Shown: positions 46,401-57,918 of the stretch, piece after piece
How positions within the stretch are numbered: position 1 is the stretch's first letter
Layout of the letters: every line of letters starts with the position of its first letter
NCBI RefSeq assembly: GCF_030867095.1
Contig: NC_081826.1
Span: 59,426,001-59,490,000 of the forward strand
Length of the DNA stretch: 64,000 nt
Source: Alligator mississippiensis
Lineage: Eukaryota; Chordata; Crocodylia; Alligatoridae
Direction of reading: 5' to 3'
Position numbers and translations under genes: made by a program
The notes under the pieces: model-generated
What the model was told of the DNA's origin: nothing
What the model saw: only the letters and a program-made list of their open reading frames with translations
The model's database searches: none

Positions 46401-46640
46401 TAAACCACACTAGGGCACAAGTAATGTGGGTGCCTCAGCTTTATCCTCTACTCCCCAGCTGCAGGCTCCCCCACTGCATGGGGCTATGCAGGGGTGCCAG
46501 GCTGTGGTTTGTCCCATGCCACACTGCATTGTCCCTGAGGACAGGGTCAGGAAATGGAGCTGGAGAAGAGAGGGGAAGCCTGGAGACCCTGGCTGCTGCA
46601 GCTGAAACAATGTGGCATGGAGAGTGGCTAGATAGGAGCC
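43431..46640. other. Unassigned intergenic DNA
   Basis: No exon recognised. About 46350-46640 is GC-rich and probably an old repeat immediately left of the hAT at 46648. Confidence 0.45.
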
Positions 46641-46647
46641 CAGGCAC

Positions 46648-47728
46648 TAGGGCTGTGCAAAATTTCACCGGCAGTTTCATTTTGAGGCTGTTTTGACTTG
46701 TTTTGAGCTCGAAACAGCAAACTCAAAATGAAACAGAGTTTTGAAATAGCCTCAAAACGAAACGAGGCAAGTAGAAATGTTTCAAAATTTTCGAAACATT
46801 TCCAGTTTCAAAGCTCAAGCTGGACTTGCCTGCAGGGAAACAGAAACTAAAGTAAGGAAAAGGAGGGGGAAGAGGGGGAAGGAGCACTCTCATTATTGAC
46901 TGTGTAGCTGACCACTGACTGTCACCCTTTCCTGAGGTCTCTTACAATCCCAGTGCCCTGGGGGAGGGATGGAAAAACTGCAAAGAAGGCAGCATTGTTT
47001 GAGCTGCCCTGCTTTCTGCCTTGGTGTCAGCTGATTGAGGGCGCACCTTAACACACACACAGTGTCACCCACCAATGTCACAAGTTTTACCTGCCAGCAG
47101 CTAGAGGTGCAGGGCCCCAGAACCCAAACTCCCCCTGCATCTATCTCCTTGACAGCTGGCAGGCTTTGTGGCCTCAGCAGGGCCTAGCAGACCTGCAGTT
47201 TTCACCCTGCTATGCCTTAACACACACAGTGTCACCCGTGTCATGAGTTTTGCTTGTCTGCAGCTTGAGGTGTAGTTTCCCCCAAACCCCTATACCTATC
47301 TGCCTGAAACTTGGCAGGATTTGTGGCCTCAGTGGGGGCTAGCATGCCTGCAGTTTTGATCCTGCTGTGGCTTAACACATACACGTGCCATGAGTTTTTT
47401 GCTTTCAAGAATTTGAGGTGCAGTTTTCCTGAAACTCCTGCACCTATCTCTGTGAAACTTGGCAGGCTTCATGCCCTCAGAAGGGGCTACTAGTCCTGCA
47501 AGTTTCATCCAAATAAGACCAGAAATGACAAAATTATAGGCTGTTTTGAGCTTCCCCATTATAGCCTATGGGCAAAACATCAAAACAGCATCGAAACAGC
47601 AGAACTGTTTTGATGAAATGAAGCGGAACAGCAGTTTCCAATCAAAAGGAAATCAAAACCAAAACACTGTTCCACTGAAGCGTCGAAACGCAAGTTGAAG
47701 CGGAATGGTGCCGTTTCACACAGCCCTA
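46648..47728. mobile_element. Non-autonomous hAT-like element with GAAAC arrays, copy 1 (1081 bp)
   Basis: Ends TAGGGCTGTGCAAAATTTC and the inverted GCCGTTTCACACAGCCCTA. Target duplication CCAGGCAC (46640-46647) against GTAGGCAC (47729-47736), six of eight. Subterminal regions are arrays of GAAAC/GTTTC words in both orientations. The centre carries at least three tandem units of about 150 bp. The outer TAGGGCTGTG is shared with the GATTC-array elements. Copy 2 is 56885-58643. Confidence 0.88.
47049..47510 (+). repeat. About 150-bp tandem repeat inside a hAT-like element
   Basis: The block GGCAGG(C/A)TT(T/C)..TG(T/C)CCTCAG..GG(G/C)CTA recurs at about 47158, 47313 and 47461 (spacings 155 and 148). 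Each unit also has CTGCAGTTTT and CACACAGTGTCACCC-like blocks. The related copies in 57030-57383 and 58220-58450 share the repeat. Confidence 0.75.
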
Positions 47729-47962
47729 GTAGGCACTACAAACGAACCCCTTGGGGGAATAGCCCTGATATAGATGGCCACAATGGTCCCCTTCTATCCA
47801 AAAGATATTTTGGATTAGAGTTTATTTTCAAACTTTTTGCTCTGATAATTCTTCTGCATGCTATTATTATTCTTATTTTATGTGTTCTCATATACTGCAC
47901 ACAGTACGGTAGCATCCAAGAGCCTTTCAGTACTGCATTAAGCAATGTGATTATCATTCATC

Positions 47963-48016
47963 ACATAGAAACATAGACAAATAGACCCGGAAGGGACCCT
48001 GAGACAGGAACCTCAA
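47963..48016 (-). mobile_element. CR1 3'-tail fragment abutting a plus-strand CR1
   Basis: CATAGAAACATAGAC...GACCCGGAAGGGACC resembles the reverse complement of the CR1 tail. It is directly followed by the 5' truncation point of the plus-strand CR1, so two CR1 fragments sit back to back. Confidence 0.5.
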
Positions 48017-48019
48017 GTA

Positions 48020-50226
48020 GGGCCTTCTATTTAAACTATATAGGCCAACTTCAATGAGCTCAGGAGACTAGTTAGAGTGGGACTGAGGGGTAAAAACATT
48101 GGTGAGTTGGGAGTCCAGGAAGGGTGGAGCTCCTTAAAGGACTGATCCTGCAGGCGCAGAGGGGTACCATCCTAGTACACATAAAGGGAGGCAAAAGAGC
48201 CAAGAAACCCTCTTGGCTGAGCAGGGAAATCCAGGAGAGCCTGCAGGGGAAAAGAGAGTCCTACAGGTTGTGGAAACAGGGGGCAGCCACCAAGGAGGAA
48301 TATACCTGCTTGGCTCACACTTGCAGGGAAGCAGTGAGGAAGGTCAAAGCAGAGACAGAACTCAGGTTGGCAACAAAGATTAGAGGTAAGAAAAAGTCCT
48401 TTTTTAAGTACATAGGGAGCAAGAAGAAGGTGCAGGGTAACATAGGGCTGCTACAGGATAGACTAGGGCAACTTGTAACAGATAGGATGGACAAAGCTGA
48501 GCTCTTAAACAATTTATTTGCATCGGTGTTCCTGGACATGGTTACAAACACACCTCCCAAGGAGACTTTAGTCTGGCGTGAGGGAGATACCAATCCACCA
48601 ACAGTTAGTGCTGACCTAGTGAAGGAGTACCTGGAGGGGTTAGACGTGTTTAAGTCAGCAGGTCCTGATGATCTTCAACCAAGTGTACTAAAGGGATTGG
48701 CTGGTGTCGTAGCGAAACCACTGGCACAACTGTTCGAGTGTTTGTGGCACTCAGGACAGGTCCCAGGGGACTGGAAAAGGGCCAATGTAGTCCCTATTTT
48801 CAAGAAGGGGAGGAAGGATACAGATAATTATAGCCTGGTTAGTCTCACCTCTATTTTTGGCAAGACTTTAGAAAAAAAATCATTAAGGATTACATTTGTG
48901 GGGGGCCAGTGAGTAACACAATGCTAAGGGGCAACCAGCATGGGTTCATACCAGGCAGATCCTTCCTAACTAACCTGGTTTCTTTTTATGAACAGGTCAC
49001 AAAGTGCATAGATGCAGGAGTAGAGGTAGATGTTGTTTACTTGGATTTTAAAAAAGCTTCTGACACAGTGTTGCACCCAAATATATTTGTATTATTACAG
49101 ATAAACTAAGTAGCTGTGACATGGATTTTTTCACAGTCAGATGGGTGGAAAACTGGCTTATGGGACACACCCAGAGAGTGGTGGTGGATGGGTCAGTTTC
49201 TACCTGAAGAGATGTGGGCAGTGGTGTCCCCCAAGGCCCTGTCCTTGGACCAGTACTGTTCAATATTTTCATTAGAGATTTGGATGAGGGTGTAGAAAGC
49301 ACTCTGTCCAAATTTGCAGATGACACCAAACTATGGGGTACAGTAAACACACTAGAGGGGAGGGAGTGAATTCAGGCAGATTTGGACAGACAGGGAAAGT
49401 GGGCAGATCAGAATAGGATGCAATTTAACAAAGATAAGTACAAAGTGCTGCACCTGAGGAGAGAGAATCACCAATACACCTATAGACTGAGATGTACCAT
49501 TCTAAGTAGCACAGCAGTGGAAAGGGATCGTGGAGTCATAGTCAACACAAAAATGAACATGAGTCGCTAATGTAACAAGGTAATAAGTAAGGCTAACTAC
49601 ACTCTTGCTTGCATTGGTAAGTGCATCAAAAGCAGGTCTAGGGAGGTTATACTTCCCCTCTATGCAGCATTGATGAGGCTGCAGCTGGAGTACTACGTCC
49701 AGTTTTGGGCACCACACTTTGGGTGGGATGTGGATAACCTGGAAAGGGTTCAGAGAAGGACCTGTATGGTTGAGGGCCCTCGTATGGTTGAGGGCCTGCA
49801 GGTAAGATACTATGAAGACAGATTGAGGCACCTGAATCTCTTCAGCCTCCACAAGAGAAGGCTGAGAGGTGATCTCATGGCTGTCTACAAACTCAATTGG
49901 GAAGGAAGGGGGGGTCAGCAGGGGAATAGGGGATACTCTGTTTACCAGGGCGCCCCTTGGGGTTACCAGAAACAACAGCCATAAACTGAAGGAGAGCAGA
50001 TTTAGATTGGACATCAGGAAGAAATTCTATATGGTGAGAGTTGCCAAAATATGGAATGGGCTTCTAAGGGAGGTGGTGCTTTCCCTTACCTTGGAGGTGT
50101 TCAAAAGGAGATTAGATAAGCACCTGGATGGGGTCACTTGACCCCAGCACTCGTTCCTGCATGGAGCAGGGGTCAGACTGGATGATCTAATAGGTCCCTT
50201 CTGACCCTAGACATCTATGAAATCTA
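48020..50226 (+). mobile_element. CR1 LINE, 5'-truncated
   Basis: CR1 on the plus strand from a 5' truncation near 48020 (GCCAACTTCAATGAGCTC, the FNELR motif, follows at 48044) to the canonical 3' end near 50226 (GGTCAGACTGGATGATC, CCCTTCTGACCCTAGACATC, TATGAAATCTAT). It begins after the endonuclease, so it lacks that domain. Same family as 2826-5235. Confidence 0.92.
48124..50141 (+). pseudogene. CR1 ORF2 remnant: linker, reverse transcriptase and C-terminal part
   Basis: An uninterrupted 262-aa stretch (48124-48912) covers the linker (KSFFKYIGSKKK near residues 92-103) and the RT fingers ([15 protein letters not shown] near 217-231, then NYSLVSLTS). A frameshift precedes the next frame (48909-49109) with [21 protein letters not shown] and DFKKASDTV, where the usual F of AFDTV is S. 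The catalytic FADDTKLWG is readable at about 49312-49341 in another frame, followed by 49382-49570 and the thumb parts (49670-49984, 49869-50141). At least three frame disruptions make it non-functional. Confidence 0.9.
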
Positions 50227-52418
50227 TATGTGGCTTGCTGTCTCAGTCCTTCATCAAGGGGAGAAGTGTTTTCAGTGGAACGCCTCAGTTTACTTTTCTA
50301 TTTAAATATTCATGATACTGTGAATTTAGACCAGAGAAAGCAAGGTCAAAGCAACATGTCTTGCACTTGGAGAGGAAGAGAGAGGTTTGAGATGGCTTTT
50401 AGGTCTTGTCAAGTTTATTCTACAGTCTTATACCTGCCATCGAGAAATCTACATCATCTTTCCTATATACACTATATTGTGGAAGCCACAATAGTACTGT
50501 AAAGATCCATTGTGTCAGAGGAGCGTAATCATCAACAAAAATCCAATAGCCTTAAATAGACTTTGTCTATTTGTACATGCGTCCCATGACAATGAGCGAA
50601 GCTTGAAGTTCTATGAGAAGCCAGTGTAGAAAGCCACTGTATTCTCTTGTCAATAGAGGATGTACATATTGAAAACATTCTCCATTCCCTGGAAGCTCAT
50701 GGATCATAAAATCCTACTCTGCCTCTAGTTACATGACTAAGTAGGTGTAAATTGGGCATGATTGCTTCTGTATACCTTCTTTTTAAAAACAAGGTTAGAG
50801 CTCCGAGATTTCTGGAGCCTTGACCTGATGAGTTACAAAGAGGTACTTCATCGAATTTCAGATTTTGCTGACCAAATCCATGAGCTTTCCCTTGTTTTAG
50901 TAATTAAATCATTGGATATGCATGGAATTTTGATGGAATAAGTAATTCAGAATGTTACAGCAAAGGGTCATATATGCGCATAATACAATACGCTAGAAAG
51001 CAAAGAACCAAATTCTGCCCTAAGTTACACTGATAAAATTCCACTGACATAAGTGAAATGAGAAGGGTGCAAAACTCTCATTGACATATGTACTTATCCA
51101 AAGACAGATTCTAGCTCTAAATTGTCCCCAGTTAACATTTCATGCTACTTGGCCACATTTTAGTCTACACAATGCATTTTTGTTCATGGTCACTAAAAAT
51201 AGCACATGTACTAATTAAAAGAAAACAAGCTGTGATAGAAAACAATAAAAGCAAGGAAATGTGAAAGCATTCTTACATAGCCAGCAGCTTCACTGGCATC
51301 ATATTCAGCTTTGAAGAGAGTTACTAGCAAGCCCGAATTATATAAACATTTTCCTCTGCCAGCCAGTATACACCATAATCATCAGTTACTTTCAAAATAA
51401 TTCAGCTCAGCAAAGTCTACCTTTTTGTTGGAGTAGCAGAAAGACTGACAGAAGTTTTTTAGAGCGGGAGCATGGTCAGAAAAATTACCCTTTTTCTCAA
51501 ACAGCTCAGCTCCCTATTACATACCTATTTACTTTATTGACAAAAAGAAATGTTTATTCCCATTAGTGCAACTCATTTAACACTTAAGGGAGAGAGCTGC
51601 ACTCTCCCCTGGCTAATGTGCTACCCTCAGAATTGTGAAAGAAGTCCAAGTTGCTGAATTTTTTTTTTTCCAGAAATGGAAGGAACAAACTTGACTCTCA
51701 AGTCAAACCTGAAGCACTGGCAATTAAGACCAAGTCAAACCAAACGCCAATCTATTTGTCTGCAACCAGAGTAAATTCAATACGGAGTTACTGAGAGGCA
51801 AACATGCCAAGTCAGTTTCCTGAGTTGCTTTTCAGGTTGTTATCAAATATATTATTTAATGTGCAATTATAAGTTGTTCATATGTTTAATCCATCTAGTT
51901 TTGTAAAGCCAGATGATAACATATCAGGCGGGCCTAATACTTGCTCTGGATTCAAGAGAATAGTGTGTACAGTACTAATCTGTGAGAGAAATGGGGAAGA
52001 ATGAGCTTGTGATTGAAAAGGTGAGAAACTGTTATATTTCATCTTCTCTCACAGTCATCTAAAGGATGTCTTTAAGGGCTTTGTCTTAATTTCCCCACCA
52101 CACCACCACTATCTTTAAAGTTGTAGTAATTCTCCCTACCTCACAAGGGAGTTTGTGAGGCTGATTTGATAACGATTAGCAAGCAGGGGAATCTGTAACT
52201 ACCAGACAGATCTCTCCTTCCCAATGACAGGAGAAATCAGGGGGGAGGACTGGTGCTGGTGGGTAAAGGTATGTATATCATCTTGGAATGCAGAGTGAAA
52301 ATTTATCTTTGGCTTTGGTACTACTCTGAAAAGTTGGCTCTGTATTTAGGACCTTTAAATACTATTTCTAAGCCATCAATAATGGGAAGATAGCCACTTT
52401 TTCCTCACTTAGAACATC
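50227..52418. other. Unassigned AT-rich intergenic DNA
   Basis: Nothing recognisable on either strand. Confidence 0.45.
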
Positions 52419-52426
52419 TGCTGCCT

Positions 52427-52757
52427 CAGAGCCAGTCTTAGGGAAAATGGCACCCTGGATAAATGTGTATTTTGCCCCCTCCCCACCCTCAGCACTTCTC
52501 CCAGCTGCTCCCCGCCCCCCGCCAAGTCATAGGTGCTGCAGCAGGCAGAGGCAGGTAGGCATGGGTGTGGGGCAGAGTCTAGTGGGTAAACAGAGCTGCC
52601 CAGCCTAGCTCCTCCTTAGCAGCAGCTGGAGGTGGTGGGGGAAAAGAGGTGGGTTGGGTGGTGTGGGTGGCTCCGCCTCCCTGCTGGACTGTGTTCCACT
52701 CCCCTGTCCACCTGCCTCTGCCTGCAGCAGCGCTGGTGACTTGGGTGAGGGGGCACC

Positions 52758-52792
<35 letters not shown>

Positions 52793-52856
52793 TGGCGGCC
52801 CTTGACCATGGCACCCTGGTCAGTCACCCATGTTGGCTACTCCTAAGGCAGCTCTG
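52427..52856. mobile_element. Non-autonomous hAT-like element, 430 bp
   Basis: Ends CAGAGCCAGTCTTAGGG and the inverted TCCTAAGGCAGCTCTG. The 8-bp target duplication TGCTGCCT is perfect (52419-52426 and 52857-52864). A second inner pair, ATGGCACCCTGG at 52449 and near 52809, occurs in the same direction. The element has captured or expanded a (GT)n tract. Confidence 0.9.
52760..52791 (+). repeat. (GT)16 microsatellite
   Basis: Uninterrupted (TG)n of about 32 bp, the longest pure dinucleotide run seen in the window. Confidence 0.95.
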
Positions 52857-52864
52857 TGCTGCCT

Positions 52865-53491
52865 GTGTGTATTTAGAGAGTAAAACTGATTCTTGTAGTC
52901 TCTGCAGGACAGTAAGTGCAAAGAGTGAGCCAGGTGGATTCTATTTCTTAAATATCATGAAAAGAACCTTATAACAAATTTCAATTACTTATGTTGCAAG
53001 CTCAGGGGTCACATTTGGCCTTTATAACTGTTATAATTGGTCATAATTCCTGACTAGCAGGTTGGTCTTCAGATTCCAGGATGACTTTCTAAGGCTCAAA
53101 AGGAAGAAAAACCCCACAACTTTGTAAACTGAGTACATTTTCTATTAACATCATAGACTTAAAATGAATTTGGAATGACCTCACAATATTTTTATAGACA
53201 ATCTCCATTTAGAATGACATTTTACAGCTAAGACAAACCAAAGGTGCTACCCATGAAATGAAACTCTGAAGCCACACCTAGCATTTTAGGGCTAAAATCC
53301 ACTGTTTTTTTTCCTAAAGGAGCAGGTGGTTTTCTTGGCTGATTATCTACTTTGTTCCAAAGCAGATGGTCACAATGGTCAAAACGACCTGTCTATTGTA
53401 TAGCTCCTACTGGTAGTCCTTCAGAAGTGGATCTATAGATTTCCAGGAAAAGGCTATTTCAAATGGAAGTTACAGAGACAATGCCTAAGGT
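52865..53491. other. Unassigned DNA
   Basis: Nothing recognisable. Confidence 0.4.
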
Positions 53492-54331
53492 TAGGGACAG
53501 ACATTCAAAAAGCTCAAGCCTGAATTGATTCACTCTTTGCAGGTTAGTCTAAGCTGGGCAGCTTAAACTGATTAATAACTGCACACACATTCTCTGTTAA
53601 ATCAGGAAATATAGCTGCTGCCAGACTGAGGAGCGGGATGGGGAAAAAACCCTTTCTCTGAAACAAGCATGTGTTGAACACAGTAATTGACAAAGCATAC
53701 AACAGGGAACTACCAGAAATCTTTGCCTAAGCTAAGATACAGCCTAGTAAAACACAGCATACACAACTTAGTCTAACTCAAAATGTAAAGCAGGAAGACA
53801 AGGATTAGTTTACTAATCCTGAGAGCAGAGTGTCTCCTTACAGCCAGGCATTCAAAAAGGCTTTGTTTAGGTATTCCCACCTTTTACACGTTCTGCTTTA
53901 TAATGTGAATGTAGCTCTCTGCATTCTTTGGTGAAGCTGTCTGCAACTTCCCTTAACTACATCTCCAGCATGTGTGGTGATTGTCAGGTCTTTGCCAACA
54001 CTTCCTCCCTTTCAGTCTGGTCCTACAGATCTTAGCTCTGGGCTCACAGGTTCAGGGCTTGGATCTACACACAGGGGACTATTTTACCTCCCCAAGAGCA
54101 TGCTGGGATGCTGGAGGAGTCTGGTTTAACTTAAGCAAGGGGTCTGGGACAGACATTGCATAAACTGGTTTGAGCCAAATCAGTTCAATCTGATACTACA
54201 TTCAACCAGGTTTATCTCAGACTGGTTTCAGCCATTTTCAAACTGTTTTTTGGCACTGAATGTCTGTTCTGCTACAGGTTTAAACCAATGTCTGATCACT
54301 TAAACCGGTCTATGTATAATGTCTGTCCCTA
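53492..54331. mobile_element. Long-TIR non-autonomous DNA transposon, 840 bp
   Basis: Left end TAGGGACAGACATT; right end AATGTCTGTCCCTA, an exact inverted repeat. Flanks both carry CCTAAG (53484-53489 and 54333-54338), offset by a few bases, so the target-duplication length is not settled. Internally AAACTGGTTT/AAACCAGTTT-type blocks recur. Confidence 0.75.
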
Positions 54332-56884
54332 GCCTAAGAGTTTCAGCTGAACCATGTGGAAGAGAGAGGAACAGAAACTGAGGAGCAAGGGGAGTATCAA
54401 GAAACATTACACTTTCATGCCATATTTTTCTCTAAACACAATCAGAGCCAATCTCTGTTTTTTTAGCATCTTCCTTACCTTCCAATACTTACCTGTCAGT
54501 CATGGAACTGTTGGTATATCAGCTCCATACCAGAACTGTGGCATTCTAAGAGTGACTATATACAATGCAATACACCATAATCTTCCTGCAATCTGATATT
54601 AAAGGGTAAATTGAGCTTTAAGTGAGGAAGAACTGCATGGTCATTAGCAAGTAGCGAAAGAGCAAATCAGAGAGATCTGTGACCAATATGACTCCTATGA
54701 ATCACAAGACCAGCAACTTGCTAAAAGGGATGCTATATTCCTAGAAACTTCTGTGACTTTTCTTGGGACTGACTAGCTATCATAGTAACACTACTTGCAA
54801 CTGCTTCTCAGTACAGCTCAGAAACACACTCTTCTCCTGGTTGCCAACAAATATAAGTAAAGCTCTTAAAAAAGGGCTGTCCTATTAGCACCTATCTCTG
54901 CCCTAGGCTACCTAATGCTTGTATGCTCATCACTACTCCATTTAGTACAGGCATAAACATTTGCTTATTCTTCTCTGTAGAAACATTTAGGAACAACTGG
55001 ATGTCAGCACTAATGCTTGGCTCTTCACAGAATTGAACCCTTTATAAATCAAAATAAAAGCAAGCTCATCTTAATATCTAACATTCAAATAATGTTGTTT
55101 GTTTCACATAACCTTGCATATCTCAACCAAACCCAATAACAGGGATCAAGATGTAACTGGAAAATATTGCTTCCATGGTGGAATTACATCTGGCTAAAAA
55201 TGGTAAAGGCTGTTTTGCAGCTACAGCCCTTGCAAAATATGACCAGCTATTAGTCTTAAAAGCAATCCAGTGAGACCTTAGTTTTACCTGCATAGCTTAA
55301 ACACAATGCTTCCCCCTTAGCTAAAAGGCCTTTGAAACCACTAAAATGCATCTTTTATGTATTTATAGTTATAGAATGATTATTAATGAAGACAAATGAC
55401 TTCTTTACAGGTATGTAGAAAAAATGACAAAATGCTGTTTTTCTTTAATTTACCAGGCTGGTACTCTAGCAAACACTGTGCTTTGAGCATTCTGTTTAGT
55501 GGAAGATTAATTCTTATCAGGTGAAAGATTGTGTTTTCAAAACAAGGATTAGTACCTCCATAGAAAAACTCAGGGCACTGCTGAAGGTAGCTGGGGAAGC
55601 ATGCCCTTGTACACTGTAGCATAGACATTCTGTATACTTTGGAGCAACTTGATTCACTATGTTGTCTCATTTAAAAAATTAAGAATGCCCTGGTCCCTTA
55701 TTTTGTAAGATGATTTCTGAAAGGTAAATAGAAAGCCACGTGCAAACAAAAGTTTAAAAGAATAACAAAAAGGCAAGATCTTTGAAGTCTTCTCATCTTT
55801 ATGCCATCAGTTAAACCCTTTCAAACAGCAAACAAAAATGAGCTCTTTTCTATTTGTGCAAGAAAACAGTTTGGGCCTTCCAGGAAGTTTGCTTGTGTGG
55901 AGGTGTGCATGTGGAATGTTACCAACTGACAGACAATATATCTGAAATATACTTTGAAGTTGACCTGAATGATCCTCAATATTGCTTTGGCTATAAATTA
56001 AACTTGAAAGATGAGGGCAAGGCATTCTACTATCAATCATATAATTTGTTCCCATGTTATGAGCTTTCCCCAGCAGTAGATGGCTTGCTTGTTTTTCTTC
56101 ATGTTATATTTTCCCAAATATTATAAGACAGAGGTGCATAGCACTGGTGAATGCATAGTTACTGAATTTGGTTTATAATGAATTTTGAAGAGAAAAAAAG
56201 TATAAATTATTGTCTGAAGAGTGATTAGGCCTTGGCTCAATTCTGCTTTCATTGCACTGAAAATCAAGAGGAGCTCCATTCAAGGTAATTACATTACACT
56301 GATATGAAATAAGGAAAGATCAAAATGAAAGATCAAAATGACCATTCACATTTTACAGAAATTGGAAGAACAAAATACTGCGTGAATTTGATTTATTTTG
56401 CTCCTTGCTGTCACATAGGAATACATTCTAGCATAAAAGGCAGCGTGATTTTTGATAAGGTAAAACTATTGCAAAAGTAATGAAAATATATTATCAACCT
56501 AAAAATGGCTGATAACTAAAGACTCTGATTTCATTGAAAGTCCTGAATAAATGTTGGTGCCCATTTGTGGAAGTCCTAGTATGGAAACCAAGAGGGGTTA
56601 GGGAGAAACTCTATGATATGATCTCTACTATACATGGAACAGATCCACACCTCTGAACCAGCTTAGCTGGCCTAGTTGGTGGACTGGGTTATCAGAGCTC
56701 TTCGTTCTATTGTACAATGGACACCAGATATTTGAATTTGCATATGGATGGTATATATATCCAATGACATAGATGTATTGCGCTCACTATTGCTTGCAAA
56801 TGTGTGTGACACTCCATATTTTCCCTGCTGGGTATACAGAACATGCCTATCTAGGACATGCCTCCATTTGTTCAAGGTAGTCAT
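54332..56884. other. Unassigned AT-rich DNA
   Basis: No exon. A 14-bp unit (AAAGATCAAAATGA) is tandemly repeated near 56315-56341. The 90-aa plus-strand ORF at 55854-56126 has no known domain. Confidence 0.45.
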
Positions 56885-57775
56885 TAGGGCTGTGTGAAAT
56901 TTCACCGGCAGTTTCGTTTAGATGCTGTTTTGACTCATTTCGAGCTCAAAACAGCAAAATCAAAATGAAACAGAGAGTTTTGAAACAGCCTCAAAACGAA
57001 ACAAGGCAAGACAAAATGTTTTGAACCCAGACTCCCCCTGCACCCATCTCCTTGACAGCTGGCAGGCTTTGTGGCCAGAGCAGGGCCTAGCAGGTCTGCA
57101 GTTTTTGCCCCCCTGTGCCCCAAGACAGACACAGTCCCACAAGAACCCATGTCACAAATCTTGCCTGTCAGCAGCCAGAGGTTCAGGGCCCCAGAACCCA
57201 GAAGCCCCTGCACCTAACTCCTGGCCAGCTGGCAGGCTTTGTGGCCTCAGCTGGGGCTAGCATGCCTGCAGTTTTCACCCTGCTGCGCCTTAACACACAC
57301 AGTGTCACCCATGCCATGAGTTTTGCTTGTCCGCAGCTTGAGGTGCAGTTTCCCTGAAACCCCTACACCTGTCTTCTTGAAAGTGTCACAACCCAGTTAA
57401 TCAGTGCCCATGCCACTAGCAAGAGACACACCATTCAGACCATCCTCATTTTGCACACAGTAGTCAACTAAGGGTTAAAAGAAATCCTTGCCAGAAACTC
57501 CTGAAACAAAATCCTGGTGGAGAGCTGTATATAATTTATGCCCACGTCACAACCAAGAAACGAAACTTAAGACTGGTCAGGGTGAAAGGGGATAGCCCTG
57601 CCATAAATCCCTGCAACTGGTCAAGAAACAAGCGTAAGCCCCTCATCATAACCTCATATGTAACAGGCAGAAAACCTAACCCACTACCTTGTAACCTGAT
57701 AGCAACCTGAGAGCAGAAAATTAAAGATTCCACATAACGGTTCATCACTGGATATCTCCATCAGACACCTCTGTC

Positions 57776-57783
57776 TATAAATA
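57776..57783 (+). promoter_or_regulatory. TATA box of the solo LTR
   Basis: TATAAATA, followed about 20 nt later by the conserved TTCCGCCCA leader block that is also downstream of the TATA box at 475. Confidence 0.6.
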
Positions 57784-57912
57784 GTTTAGCAACTTCCGCC
57801 CAAGCTGGAGAACCCTGGAAAAATCTCTGAGGAGAAATCTAAGTCCGTCACCAGAATAGCTTGACGGTCTGATCATCCGTCAATCACTCCCCGTCATCGT
57901 TAATTTTGATGT

Positions 57913-57918
57913 AATAAA
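57913..57918 (+). terminator. Polyadenylation signal of the solo LTR
   Basis: AATAAA about 137 bp after the TATA box, at the expected place for the R region. Confidence 0.6.

Noticed and set aside
52579-52974. ORFs with HTHTHT or VCVCVC tracts
   Set aside because: Translations of the (GT)n microsatellite.
55854-56126. 90-aa plus-strand ORF near 56 kb
   Set aside because: Unremarkable AT-rich surroundings, no splice-site support at both ends and no recognisable motif.
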